Source of the DNA: Chelativorans alearensis
GTDB taxonomy: Bacteria > Pseudomonadota > Alphaproteobacteria > Rhizobiales > Rhizobiaceae
DNA length: 64,000 nt
Reading direction: 5' to 3'
NCBI RefSeq assembly: GCF_010993735.1
Contig: NZ_WQNI01000013.1
Span: 62,001 to 126,000, forward strand
The notes beneath the pieces are model-generated. The model had not been told where the DNA came from, did not search any database, and worked only from the letters and a program-made list of their open reading frames with translations. The position numbers and the translations under genes are program-made. Position 1 is the first letter of the stretch. Every line of letters starts with the position of its first letter. Positions 53,365-61,411 of the stretch are shown here, piece after piece.

Positions 53365-54831
53365 ATGACAGCCGTTTCACCGCAATCGCCGCTCGCCCGA
53401 TTTGCCCGCAGCCTTGCCTTGCCCGACCCGGTCGCCGCGCTGCGCGGCGGCGTGATCGGCGAAGGCAAGGATGTGGCCGGGCCATTCGGCGTCAACCCGC
53501 TGGTCTATGCCGACTATGTCGCCTCCGGCCGGGCCTTGCGGCAGGTTGAAACCTTCGTCATGGAGGAAGTCCTGCCCTATTATGCCAACAGCCATACCGA
53601 AGCCTCGTTCTGCGGCGAGGCGATGACGCGGATGCGGCGCGAGGCGCGGCAGACCATCGCCAGGTTGACCGGCGCAACCGAAGACCATGCCGTCGTCTTC
53701 ACCGGCGCGGGGGCAACCGCCGGGCTGAACCGGCTCGTGCATCTCTTCGGGCTTCCCGAAGCGGTGCAGCGCGGCGCACGTCCGGTCGTGTTCATCGGGC
53801 CTTACGAACACCATTCCAATATCCTGCCTTGGCGCGAAAGCGGCGCAGAGGTCATCGAGATCGAGGAAGCGCGGACGGGCGGTCCAGACCTGGCGCATCT
53901 TGAGGAGAGACTGGCTGCGACCGCGGACCGGGACCTGCGGATCGGCGCCTTTTCGGCGGCCTCCAATGTGACGGGGATCCTGACCGATACCGATGCCGTG
54001 ACGGCGCTCTTGCGCCGCCATGGCGTGCGGTCTGTCTGGGACTATGCGGGCGGCGCGCCCTATCTGAAGATCGACATGCGCAGCGGTACCGATTGCGCCA
54101 AAGACGCGGTCGTGCTCTCCACGCACAAATTCCCCGGCGGTCCCGGCGGCTCGGGCGTGATGATCCTGCGGCGCGATACTGTGACGCGCCACCATCCGGT
54201 GGCCCCGGGCGGCGGCACGGTTCGCTTCGTCTCACCCACCGCGCACGACTATTCCGCGGACTTCGCCACGCGGGAAGAGGCCGGAACGCCCAACGTGATC
54301 GGCGACATTCGCGCCGCGCTCGCCTTTCTCGTCAAGGAGGCGATCGGACAGGACTTCATGGACCGCAGGCATGACGAATTGAACGCCCGCGCTCTGGCCG
54401 TCTGGCGGGACAATCCGAACCTGGAGCTTCTGGGTATCGACCGTGGACGACGTCTGCCGATCTTCTCCTTCCGCGTGCGCGATCCCAGAACAGGCGGGCA
54501 CATCCATCAGCAGCTGTTCACCCGCATGCTGAGCGATTGCTACGGCATCCAGGCGCGCGGCGGCTGCGCCTGCGCCGGCCCCTATGCGCACAGGCTCCTG
54601 GGGATCGGGCCGGAGCGCTCGGCCGAATTGCGCGCCGCGATCCTGAACGGGGAGGAACTGGAAAAGCCCGGCTGGACACGGCTCAACTTCAGCCCGCTTC
54701 TCGATGACGAGAAGGCGGACCTGATCATCGCCGCCGTGGACGAACTTGCCCGCGCCCCCTACCCCATGGCGGACCTTTATCGTGCAGACCCCCGGACCGC
54801 GCGGTTCAAGCCGATCGCGGAGGCTGCCTGA
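53365..54831 (+). CDS. Class V aminotransferase / cysteine desulfurase-like PLP enzyme
   Basis: A 488-residue PLP enzyme of fold type I with NifS-like features: YADYVASGRAL, HTEASFCGEAMT, FTGAGATAGLNRLVH, WDYAGGAPYLKIDM and the PLP lysine in LSTHKFPGGPGGSG. GCACAGPYAH near residue 395 puts cysteines where desulfurases have a catalytic loop, though the spacing differs from IscS. It is longer than IscS (about 400). The Lrp regulator next door suggests an amino-acid substrate. It could be a selenocysteine/cysteine lyase or an amino-acid lyase; sequence alone does not say. Confidence 0.85.
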   Translation: MTAVSPQSPLARFARSLALPDPVAALRGGVIGEGKDVAGPFGVNPLVYADYVASGRALRQVETFVMEEVLPYYANSHTEASFCGEAMTRMRREARQTIARLTGATEDHAVVFTGAGATAGLNRLVHLFGLPEAVQRGARPVVFIGPYEHHSNILPWRESGAEVIEIEEARTGGPDLAHLEERLAATADRDLRIGAFSAASNVTGILTDTDAVTALLRRHGVRSVWDYAGGAPYLKIDMRSGTDCAKDAVVLSTHKFPGGPGGSGVMILRRDTVTRHHPVAPGGGTVRFVSPTAHDYSADFATREEAGTPNVIGDIRAALAFLVKEAIGQDFMDRRHDELNARALAVWRDNPNLELLGIDRGRRLPIFSFRVRDPRTGGHIHQQLFTRMLSDCYGIQARGGCACAGPYAHRLLGIGPERSAELRAAILNGEELEKPGWTRLNFSPLLDDEKADLIIAAVDELARAPYPMADLYRADPRTARFKPIAEAA

Positions 54832-54864
54832 TCACGTGTCGATGAGCCGGCCTGGTCCGTCTCC

Positions 54865-55728
54865 TTACCGCGCTACCGCCACCGGGCGGCCGGTGGCCGG
54901 GTGCTGCATCACGTCCATCCCCACTCCGTAGACTTCGTGCAGCCGGCCGGGCGACATGATCTTGTCGGGCGTTCCGCGCGCGATCAATCTGCCGGTGTGG
55001 AGAGCCATGATCTCGTCGCAGAACCGCGCGGCCATATTCACGTCATGCAGCACGATCACCACGCTGATGCCCTTTGTCCGGCTGAGCCGCTGCACAAGGG
55101 ACAGCACTTCGATCTGATGGTGGACGTCAAGGGCGGATGTCGGCTCGTCGAGCAACAGGCATTCGGCGTCCTGCGCCACCAACATGGCCAGCCAGACCCG
55201 CTGAAGCTCGCCGCCGGACAACGTGTCGACCAGACGGTCGGCAAAGGCGGTTACGCCCGCCAGAGCCATTGCCTCGCTCACTGTCTCCCGGTCGGCGATG
55301 CCGAAACGGCCGAGCGCGCCGTGCCAGGGATAACGACCGAGCGCGACCAGCTCCTTCACCAGCATTCCGGACGCTGGAGGCGTCTGCTGCGGGAGGTAGG
55401 CGACCTTGCGCGCGAATGGCCGATCCCCCCATGCCGAAAGCGCCCTCCCCCGGAAGCGGAGCGTACCCGCCGACGGCGGCTGCTGACGAGCCAGGATCTC
55501 GATCAGCGTGGATTTGCCGGAGCCGTTCTGCCCGATGAGCCCGACGACCTGGCCGGGCGCGATGTCGAGGGTAAGCGGTTGCAGCAGGGTGCGCCCGGGA
55601 ACCCTGTACGCGACCTCGTCGAGGGCGAACAGCGCCTCGCTATCCAAGCGTGGCACCGATTGAGGAGGCGCGGTCTTCGCCGTGCCGATGGGCATCTTGC
55701 CAGGGTCGCGGATGCCGAGCCGGGTCAT
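54865..55728 (-). CDS. fhuC: Iron-siderophore ABC transporter ATP-binding protein
   Basis: A 287-residue ATPase of the FecCD/FhuC class: Walker A GQNGSGKST (about 74-82), signature LSGGELQRVWLAMLVAQD, Walker B CLLLDEPTSALD and VIVLHDVNMAARFC. I chose the ATG at 55728; it overlaps the fhuB stop by four bases (ATGA), while longer frames run into fhuB. It energises the fused permease next to it. It is the last gene of the siderophore operon, convergent with the aminotransferase gene 33 bases away. Confidence 0.92.
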   Translation of the reverse strand: MTRLGIRDPGKMPIGTAKTAPPQSVPRLDSEALFALDEVAYRVPGRTLLQPLTLDIAPGQVVGLIGQNGSGKSTLIEILARQQPPSAGTLRFRGRALSAWGDRPFARKVAYLPQQTPPASGMLVKELVALGRYPWHGALGRFGIADRETVSEAMALAGVTAFADRLVDTLSGGELQRVWLAMLVAQDAECLLLDEPTSALDVHHQIEVLSLVQRLSRTKGISVVIVLHDVNMAARFCDEIMALHTGRLIARGTPDKIMSPGRLHEVYGVGMDVMQHPATGRPVAVAR

Positions 55729-57737
55729 CGCCTGCCTTTCCACATCAGGATCATGAAGAAGGGACCGCCGGCAAGGGCGGCGAGCAGGCCGGCCGGAACT
55801 TGCCAGGGAAAGATCAGCGTCCTGCCGGCCCAGTCGGCCAAAAGCAGAAAGAGCGCACCCAGGCACGCCGCCGCAAGGAGCTGCGGCAGGGCACGCTGGA
55901 AGCCAAGCGCCCGCGCCATGTGCGGCGCCATCAGCCCGACAAAGCTCAGCGGCCCGACGACGAGCGTCGAGACGGCCGTGGGGACAGCGATGAGAATGAG
56001 AAGGATGGAGCGGACGCGGCCGAGCCCGAGGCCGAGCGCCCGCGGTGCGGCTTCGCCCAGCGGCAGGATATCCAGCCAGCGCGCGGTCGGCGGCACGAGT
56101 ACCAGGGTGAAAGCCATGGCGATGGCGGCCATGGCCGCATCGCCCGCCGTTGCGCGGTAGGTCGACCCCGACAGCCAGACAAGAAGGAAATCGAGGCGCG
56201 GATCGCCGCTGGCAAGAAGGATCGCCGAGAATGCCGAGGCCACCGTGGCAATCGCGATGCCGGCAAGCAGCAGACGGTCGGGCGCGAAGGCGTGCCGCCG
56301 GCCGAGCAATACGATTGCCGCGAGGGTGGCGAGAGCGCCGGCGGAGGCGGCCGCGAACATCGCGGCGCGGTCGAGCCTCGCGCTGAAGAGGAAGAGCAAA
56401 AGGACGCTTAGGGATGCACCGCCGGTCACACCCAGCACCTCCGGTGCGGCCATCGGATTGCCGGTCATGCGCTGCATCGCGGTTCCGGCGACGGCCAGCA
56501 TGGCCCCGGCGGCAAGCGAGACGATGACGCGCGGCGCGCGCAAGGGCAGCCATTCGGCAAGCTCGGACGGCGAGGCCCAGTGCCAGCCGTCAAGACCTTG
56601 CCCGAAAGCGACGGCTGCAAGCGCTGCAACGGCAAGGATGAGCACCATGATGAGGAGAGACGCCCAGCCCGCGCGGTGCGGCGTGAGAAGGGGCATTGCC
56701 CGCAACCGGTTCGGCGTTGCCTGCATCCTCGGCAGGAGCAGGAGGAGCAGGGGCGCGCCGAGAAACGCGGTCGCGGTTCCGGCCGGGATCTCGCCGGCGA
56801 AGGGCGCGATCTGCACCAGGCGGTCGGTGAGCCACAGGAGCGCGGCGCCCACAAGGGGCGCCCAGACCATGCGCTGGCCCAATGTGCGCGCGCCGACAAG
56901 CCGGGCAAGGGCCGGTGCCGCGAGCGCGACGAAGCCGATCACCCCGACGGCGGCGACCACGAGGGTGCTGAGGGCGACGGCGACGGCCAGGGCGGCAAGC
57001 CGTGTGATGGCCGGCCTGGCGCCGAGCCCCGCCGCGCCTTCGTCGCTCAGGTCGAGAAGCCGCAAGGGGCGGACGAGCAGGAAGGCGATGATGGCCGCGA
57101 CGGCGATCCAGGGGGCGAGCGCCAGGGCGATCGCATCCCCGTTTTGCACCAGCGAGCCGGTCTGCCAGATGAAGAGTTCTTCGGAATATTCGCGGTTGAT
57201 CGCCATCAGCAGCGCGCTGGCCGAGCCACAGGTGAGGCTGACGATGAGGCCGGTGATGATGATGGCGACCGGCGAGAAGCTGCGGTCCCTCGCAAGCGCG
57301 AAAACGATAAGCGTCGTAGCGGCGCCGCCCGAAAATGCCACCCACTCGCGCCCCGTCTCCAGGAGCCAGGGTGCGTAGAGCGTCGCAATCGTCAGGGCGA
57401 GGCTGGCGCCGGCATTGGTGCCGATGGTCGTCGGCTCGGCGAGCGGGTTGCGCAAGGCCTGCTGGAGCAAGGTTCCGGCAAGGCCGAGGGCCGCCCCCGC
57501 CTGCACGGTGACGAGGAGCCGGGGCAGGAAGGCGTGCCGGTAGAGCAGTTGCCGCGGATCGTTGACATCCGGCGCGTGCAGCGCATCCCACCAAAGCCCC
57601 GCAGGCAGCAACTGGAGAAGGCCGATCACGGTGAGGCAGGCAGCAAGGGCTGCCGGCACGCCGACCAGCGCAACGAGTGCGGCCAGGCCGGCCGAAGGCG
57701 GCGCCGGAAAGGCGGCGGGAAGCGGCCTCGCCGTCAT
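55725..57737 (-). CDS. fhuB: Fused iron-siderophore permease, FhuB type
   Basis: A 670-residue inner-membrane permease made of two FecCD-type halves of about 330 residues, as in FhuB for hydroxamate siderophores. Each half has the usual pattern: PRLLVTVQAGAALGLAGTLLQ and GVIGFVALAAPALARL in the first, PRVIVSLAAGAMLAVAGTAMQ and PLSFVGLMAPHMARAL in the second. About 18-20 transmembrane helices are predicted. I chose the ATG at 57737, overlapping the fhuD stop by four bases. Fused permeases of this kind are specific to FhuB-like systems. Confidence 0.92.
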   Translation of the reverse strand: MTARPLPAAFPAPPSAGLAALVALVGVPAALAACLTVIGLLQLLPAGLWWDALHAPDVNDPRQLLYRHAFLPRLLVTVQAGAALGLAGTLLQQALRNPLAEPTTIGTNAGASLALTIATLYAPWLLETGREWVAFSGGAATTLIVFALARDRSFSPVAIIITGLIVSLTCGSASALLMAINREYSEELFIWQTGSLVQNGDAIALALAPWIAVAAIIAFLLVRPLRLLDLSDEGAAGLGARPAITRLAALAVAVALSTLVVAAVGVIGFVALAAPALARLVGARTLGQRMVWAPLVGAALLWLTDRLVQIAPFAGEIPAGTATAFLGAPLLLLLLPRMQATPNRLRAMPLLTPHRAGWASLLIMVLILAVAALAAVAFGQGLDGWHWASPSELAEWLPLRAPRVIVSLAAGAMLAVAGTAMQRMTGNPMAAPEVLGVTGGASLSVLLLFLFSARLDRAAMFAAASAGALATLAAIVLLGRRHAFAPDRLLLAGIAIATVASAFSAILLASGDPRLDFLLVWLSGSTYRATAGDAAMAAIAMAFTLVLVPPTARWLDILPLGEAAPRALGLGLGRVRSILLILIAVPTAVSTLVVGPLSFVGLMAPHMARALGFQRALPQLLAAACLGALFLLLADWAGRTLIFPWQVPAGLLAALAGGPFFMILMWKGRR

Positions 57738-58645
57738 GAGATTTCCGCCAGAAGCGTTGCGAAGCGCGCGGCGGCAGCCAGCCCGCCAAAAGGCCAGACC
57801 GGCGGTATCGTTGTCACCTTGCCTGCCCGCACGCAGGGAAGATTGGCCCAGAGCGAGCTCTGGTCGATCCTGATGCGGATATGCGGCGGGATGGGGTCGA
57901 GCGAGACGAGCCGCGCCTCCCCGATCGCCACCAGCTCCTCTATGCCGAACGAAGAGAAGCCCCAATCGTTCGTCTCGCCGGTCCAGGCGTTGACGAGCCC
58001 TAGCCTGTCAAGCACGTCCTGCAGGAGGCTGCCCTTGCCGTAAACCCGCACATGCCGGTCGTCGAACATGCTCACGACCGCGAGCGGCTCATCCGCCAGG
58101 CCGGAGAGCCCGCGTTTCACCTTTGCGATCGTGGCGGCGGTTTGCGCGATCAGGCGCTCGGCGTCGGCCTTGCGGCCGAGCCTCAGGCCGAGCTCCCGCG
58201 TCACATCTTCTGCCTGCCGGTAGGGTGTGCCCGTGCCATCGTAGAAGGGCACGTTAAAGGTCGGCGCGAAGCGGGCGAAGGCGCTCTCGTCGAGCCCGTA
58301 GCCATAGGCGCCGACGATGAAGTCCGGCTTCAATTCGGCAAGCAACTCGAGATTGGGCTCGCCGCGCGCGCCGAGATCGATCGTCTGAGTCGGCAGCGCA
58401 GGCCCGACCACCCAGTCGCGATAGCCCTTGGTGTCCGCAACGGCTACCGGCTCGATGCCGAAGGAGATCACCATCTCGGCCGAGGTCCATTCGAGGCAGG
58501 CGATCCGCGCCGGGCCTTCCGCCAGCGCCGGCAGCGGGCCGGCGCCCAGCCAGGCCGCAGCCAGGCCGCCGAGGCATTCCCGCCGCGTGACGCGAGGCGC
58601 GCCGTACGGGCCGGCGCGTCTTCCTGATCTATTTTTATCTACCAC
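57734..58645 (-). CDS. fhuD: Iron-siderophore ABC transporter substrate-binding protein, FhuD type
   Basis: A 303-residue periplasmic binding protein. A Tat-like leader (VTRRECLGGLAAAWLG) ends near PALAEG. The body has the class III binding-protein layout: RIACLEWTSAEMVISFGIEPVAVAD, PNLELLAELKPDFIVG, and a long connecting helix. FhuD delivers ferric hydroxamates to FhuB. Its start overlaps the receptor stop by seven bases. The ligand (ferrichrome, coprogen or another hydroxamate) is not fixed by the sequence. Confidence 0.9.
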   Translation of the reverse strand: MVDKNRSGRRAGPYGAPRVTRRECLGGLAAAWLGAGPLPALAEGPARIACLEWTSAEMVISFGIEPVAVADTKGYRDWVVGPALPTQTIDLGARGEPNLELLAELKPDFIVGAYGYGLDESAFARFAPTFNVPFYDGTGTPYRQAEDVTRELGLRLGRKADAERLIAQTAATIAKVKRGLSGLADEPLAVVSMFDDRHVRVYGKGSLLQDVLDRLGLVNAWTGETNDWGFSSFGIEELVAIGEARLVSLDPIPPHIRIRIDQSSLWANLPCVRAGKVTTIPPVWPFGGLAAAARFATLLAEIS

Positions 58646-60792
58646 CGGTATTTGACCGAGCCCGAGATCTTGCGGCTCTCGCCATAGAAGCAGCCGTTGC
58701 TCTCCGCGTAGCAGGTCGCGACATACTTCTTGTCGAACAGGTTGCTGACGTTCAGCTTGAACTGGAAGTCCTTCCAGTCGTAGTGGACCGCCGCGTCGAC
58801 CAACGTCGCGGCAGGCACCTTGAAGCTATTGGCGTCGTCGCCGTAGGAAGAGCCGATGTAGCGGACGCCGGCGCCGAAGCCGAGCCCTTCCAGCCGGCCG
58901 CTGCGGAACGTGTAGTCCGCCCACAGCGAGGCGCGGTGATGCGGCACGCCGTAGGGCACGTTGCCGCCGTTGCCTTCCGCATCGTCGGTGATCTGCGTAT
59001 CGAGATAGGCATAGGCTGCCTTGAGGTCGAGGCCCATGTCGAGGCTCGCCACGCCCTCCACCTCGATGCCGCGCGAGCGGATTTCGCCGGTCTGCGTGGA
59101 AACGTTCCCGAATGAGCGGACCACGTTCTGCTTGCGCAGGTCGAACGCCGAGACGGTGACGAAGGAGTTCCAACCGTCCGGCTGGTATTTCACGCCAACC
59201 TCGTATTGCTCGCCGGTTTCCGGTTCGAAGGCGCCGCCGGCGGGATTGGTTGCAAGCTCCGGCAGGAAGGACGTCGAATAGCTGACATAGGGCGCAAGGC
59301 CGATGTCGGAGAGGTAGACGAGGCCGGCGCGCCCACTGAAGGCGCTGTCGGACTGGCTGGTGGTGCTGCCGTCGAGGTTCTCCAGCGTGTCGGTCCTCGC
59401 CCAGTCGTGGCGCCCGCCGAGCGACAGCACCCAGTTGCCGAACCTGACCTGGTCCTGCGCGTAGACACCCACCTGGCTCTGGGTCGTGTCGACATCGGTA
59501 TAGACGCTCAAGGGCGGCAGCGGCTGGCCGAAGACCGGATCGAAGATGTCGATCGGCGGCGCGGTGCCGGTGGTGCCGCGGTCGCTGAAGTCCGTATACT
59601 GATAGTCGAGGCCCAGGAGCAGCGTATGGGAGAGTTGGCCGGTGTCGAAGGCCGCCTCGACCTGGTTGTCGATGCCGAAGGTGCCTATCCTCGACAGCCC
59701 GCCGTCGGCGTAGCGGTAATAGGTGCGGCCGTCGGGGTCGAGACCGGGCGCGAGATCCGGATTGGGGTTGGCGCCGCCGCCGAAGACGCCTTCCGCCTCG
59801 TTGTGGAGATAGGCGTAGCGGGCGTTCTGGCGAACGGCCCACGTGTCGTTGAACCGGTGCTCGAATTCGTAGCCCAACATGGCCATGGACGTGTCGTAGC
59901 GGTCGAAGCCAGGCTCGCCGACAAAGTGGCTGGCCGGCAGCGTTCCGTTGGGATTGGGCAGCACCGTCCCCTTAGCCGGCAGAAACTGGATGCCCCAGCC
60001 CTGGTTGTCCTTCTGATATTTGGCGAACAATGTCAGGCTGGTGTCGGCATCCGGCTGCCACTTCAGCGACGGCGCCAGGAATATGCGGTCGTCCTCGACA
60101 TGATCGATGAACGTATCGCCGTCGCGGTAGAGCCCGGTCATCCGATAGGTCCACACGCCCGCCTCGTCCAGCTTTCCGCCCATATCGAACTGGCCCTGAT
60201 AGCGATCGAAGCTGCCGGCGCCGACTTCGACCTCGCGGAATGTCTCGCCGGTCGGGCGCTTGCTGACATAGTTGACGATGCCGCCGGGGGCCGCCTGGCC
60301 GTAGAGCACCGAACTCGGGCCGCGCAGCACTTCAAGCCCTTCGGCGCCGTAGATGTCCAGCGGAATGAAAGCGGCGAAATTCGTGCCCCTGAGCTTCAGC
60401 CCGTCCACGTAGAACGCGTCGCTGGAAACCTCGAAGCCGCGCATCTGGATGCCGTAGCCGCGCAGGTCGCCGCCCCACATTTCGCCATTGACACTCGGCG
60501 TGTAGCGAAGGGCGGTGCCAAGCGTTTCCGCTCCCCGGGCTTCGATTTCATCCGCGGTGACGACGGAAACGGATTGCGGTGTCTCGATCAGCGGCGTGTC
60601 GGTCTTGCTGCCGAGGCGTCCCTTCTTGGCCACATAGCCTTCCTGGTCGAAGACGCCTTCCGTTCCAGCCTCGACTTCTAGCCGCTCGAGCTGGGTCGCC
60701 TGCTGCGCAAGCGCCTGCGATGGAAGACTGGAGAGCGCAGTGCCACTGAGAAGCACGACATGCAGCAAATGACGGATAAGGCGAAAATCCAC
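58639..60792 (-). CDS. TonB-dependent siderophore receptor, FhuA/FhuE-like
   Basis: A 717-residue outer-membrane receptor. A signal peptide (ends near SQALAQ) is followed by an extra N-terminal stretch, a plug domain (TPLIETPQSVSVVTADEI, EVLRGPSSVLYGQAAPGGIVNYVSKRP) and a 22-strand barrel (LSLGGRHDWARTD, SNLFDKKYVATCYAESNGC), ending in KYRW with a C-terminal aromatic as required for assembly. The plug motifs are those of ferrichrome/hydroxamate receptors. Its operon with fhuD, fhuB and fhuC supports siderophore import. A candidate iron-responsive box lies 191 bases upstream. Confidence 0.94.
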   Translation of the reverse strand: MDFRLIRHLLHVVLLSGTALSSLPSQALAQQATQLERLEVEAGTEGVFDQEGYVAKKGRLGSKTDTPLIETPQSVSVVTADEIEARGAETLGTALRYTPSVNGEMWGGDLRGYGIQMRGFEVSSDAFYVDGLKLRGTNFAAFIPLDIYGAEGLEVLRGPSSVLYGQAAPGGIVNYVSKRPTGETFREVEVGAGSFDRYQGQFDMGGKLDEAGVWTYRMTGLYRDGDTFIDHVEDDRIFLAPSLKWQPDADTSLTLFAKYQKDNQGWGIQFLPAKGTVLPNPNGTLPASHFVGEPGFDRYDTSMAMLGYEFEHRFNDTWAVRQNARYAYLHNEAEGVFGGGANPNPDLAPGLDPDGRTYYRYADGGLSRIGTFGIDNQVEAAFDTGQLSHTLLLGLDYQYTDFSDRGTTGTAPPIDIFDPVFGQPLPPLSVYTDVDTTQSQVGVYAQDQVRFGNWVLSLGGRHDWARTDTLENLDGSTTSQSDSAFSGRAGLVYLSDIGLAPYVSYSTSFLPELATNPAGGAFEPETGEQYEVGVKYQPDGWNSFVTVSAFDLRKQNVVRSFGNVSTQTGEIRSRGIEVEGVASLDMGLDLKAAYAYLDTQITDDAEGNGGNVPYGVPHHRASLWADYTFRSGRLEGLGFGAGVRYIGSSYGDDANSFKVPAATLVDAAVHYDWKDFQFKLNVSNLFDKKYVATCYAESNGCFYGESRKISGSVKYRW

Positions 60793-60841
60793 GACGAAAC
60801 CCCTCGACTGAAACAGCGTGGCTTCGCCCTAGCGGTCTGAC

Positions 60842-60868
60842 CCAAACAGATGGTGCCCATCCGTTTGG
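60842..60868. promoter_or_regulatory. Leader hairpin upstream of the siderophore receptor gene
   Basis: CCAAACAGATGG and CCATCCGTTTGG form a 12-pair stem with one mismatch and a three-base loop, 50 bases before the receptor ATG. A second imperfect inverted repeat (GCGATC at 60901-60906, GATCGC at 60932-60937, inner GATGG/CCATC) lies further upstream. If the transcript starts near the IRO box, both lie in the 5' leader. Function is unknown. Confidence 0.45.
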
Positions 60869-60982
60869 AAAGTCAGCCCCCTTGCTATTGGTCCGGCGGG
60901 GCGATCTGTCCTGATGGGGACCATCTGTCAGGATCGCACCACTGAACGGCGTGGCTGGCATCCAGCTTGCCGTTAGCAAACA

Positions 60983-60997
60983 TGATGTCAATTATCA
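60983..60997. promoter_or_regulatory. Candidate iron-responsive operator (IRO box)
   Basis: TGA-N9-TCA (TGATGTCAATTATCA) matches the consensus recognised by RirA-type repressors in rhizobia. It lies 191 bases upstream of the receptor gene. On the minus strand TTGACA overlaps it and could be a -35 box. Repression of the siderophore operon under iron sufficiency is inferred. Confidence 0.5.
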
Positions 60998-61060
60998 ACT
61001 TTTTACAAAGGTGGTGGCGCAATTGAGCAACCGGCTCCCTCCAGCGCACCGATTGCCGGG

Positions 61061-61255
61061 TCAGGGAGAGCTTTTGTCGTGATGGCGCGCGACGTTCAAG
61101 AGGTGAGGCAGGCAGAGCAGCGAGGCAACGACTTGCCCGACAACGAAGACCGCTGCCGGGATCAGCGTCTCGCCATCGAGGGCGAACAGGGTGGCAATGC
61201 CCAGCAGCGCTGTCGTCAAGATGGATATCGCTGCGGCCCAATAGACGAGGTTCAT
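61061..61255 (-). CDS. Possible small two-helix membrane protein
   Basis: A 64-residue frame with two hydrophobic segments (LVYWAAAISILTTALLGIATLF and LIPAAVFVVGQVVASLLCL split by FALDGET) and a basic tail. The composition is that of a real membrane protein rather than a shadow, and no larger gene competes here. I chose the ATG at 61255, but no ribosome-binding site is clear; the frame is open back to 61345. Family not recognised. It stands between the receptor and PhoX-like genes. Confidence 0.45.
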   Translation of the reverse strand: MNLVYWAAAISILTTALLGIATLFALDGETLIPAAVFVVGQVVASLLCLPHLLNVARHHDKSSP

Positions 61256-61411
61256 TGCTGCACCGACGCAGATACTTGTTACACGCCCTGCCCACATGGA
61301 AACTATAGCACCAAGTCGACACCGACGCGATGCAGTGGGCGGCACAGGACCTGCTGGTAGCAGCGAGTGTTGGGCGTGCCGGAGAAGGCACGCCCAAACC
61401 GAGGAGTAGCG

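Noticed and set aside
56580-58043. 487-codon plus-strand frame opposite fhuB and fhuD
   Set aside because: Arg/Gly/Glu-rich antisense of hydrophobic permease codons; no support.
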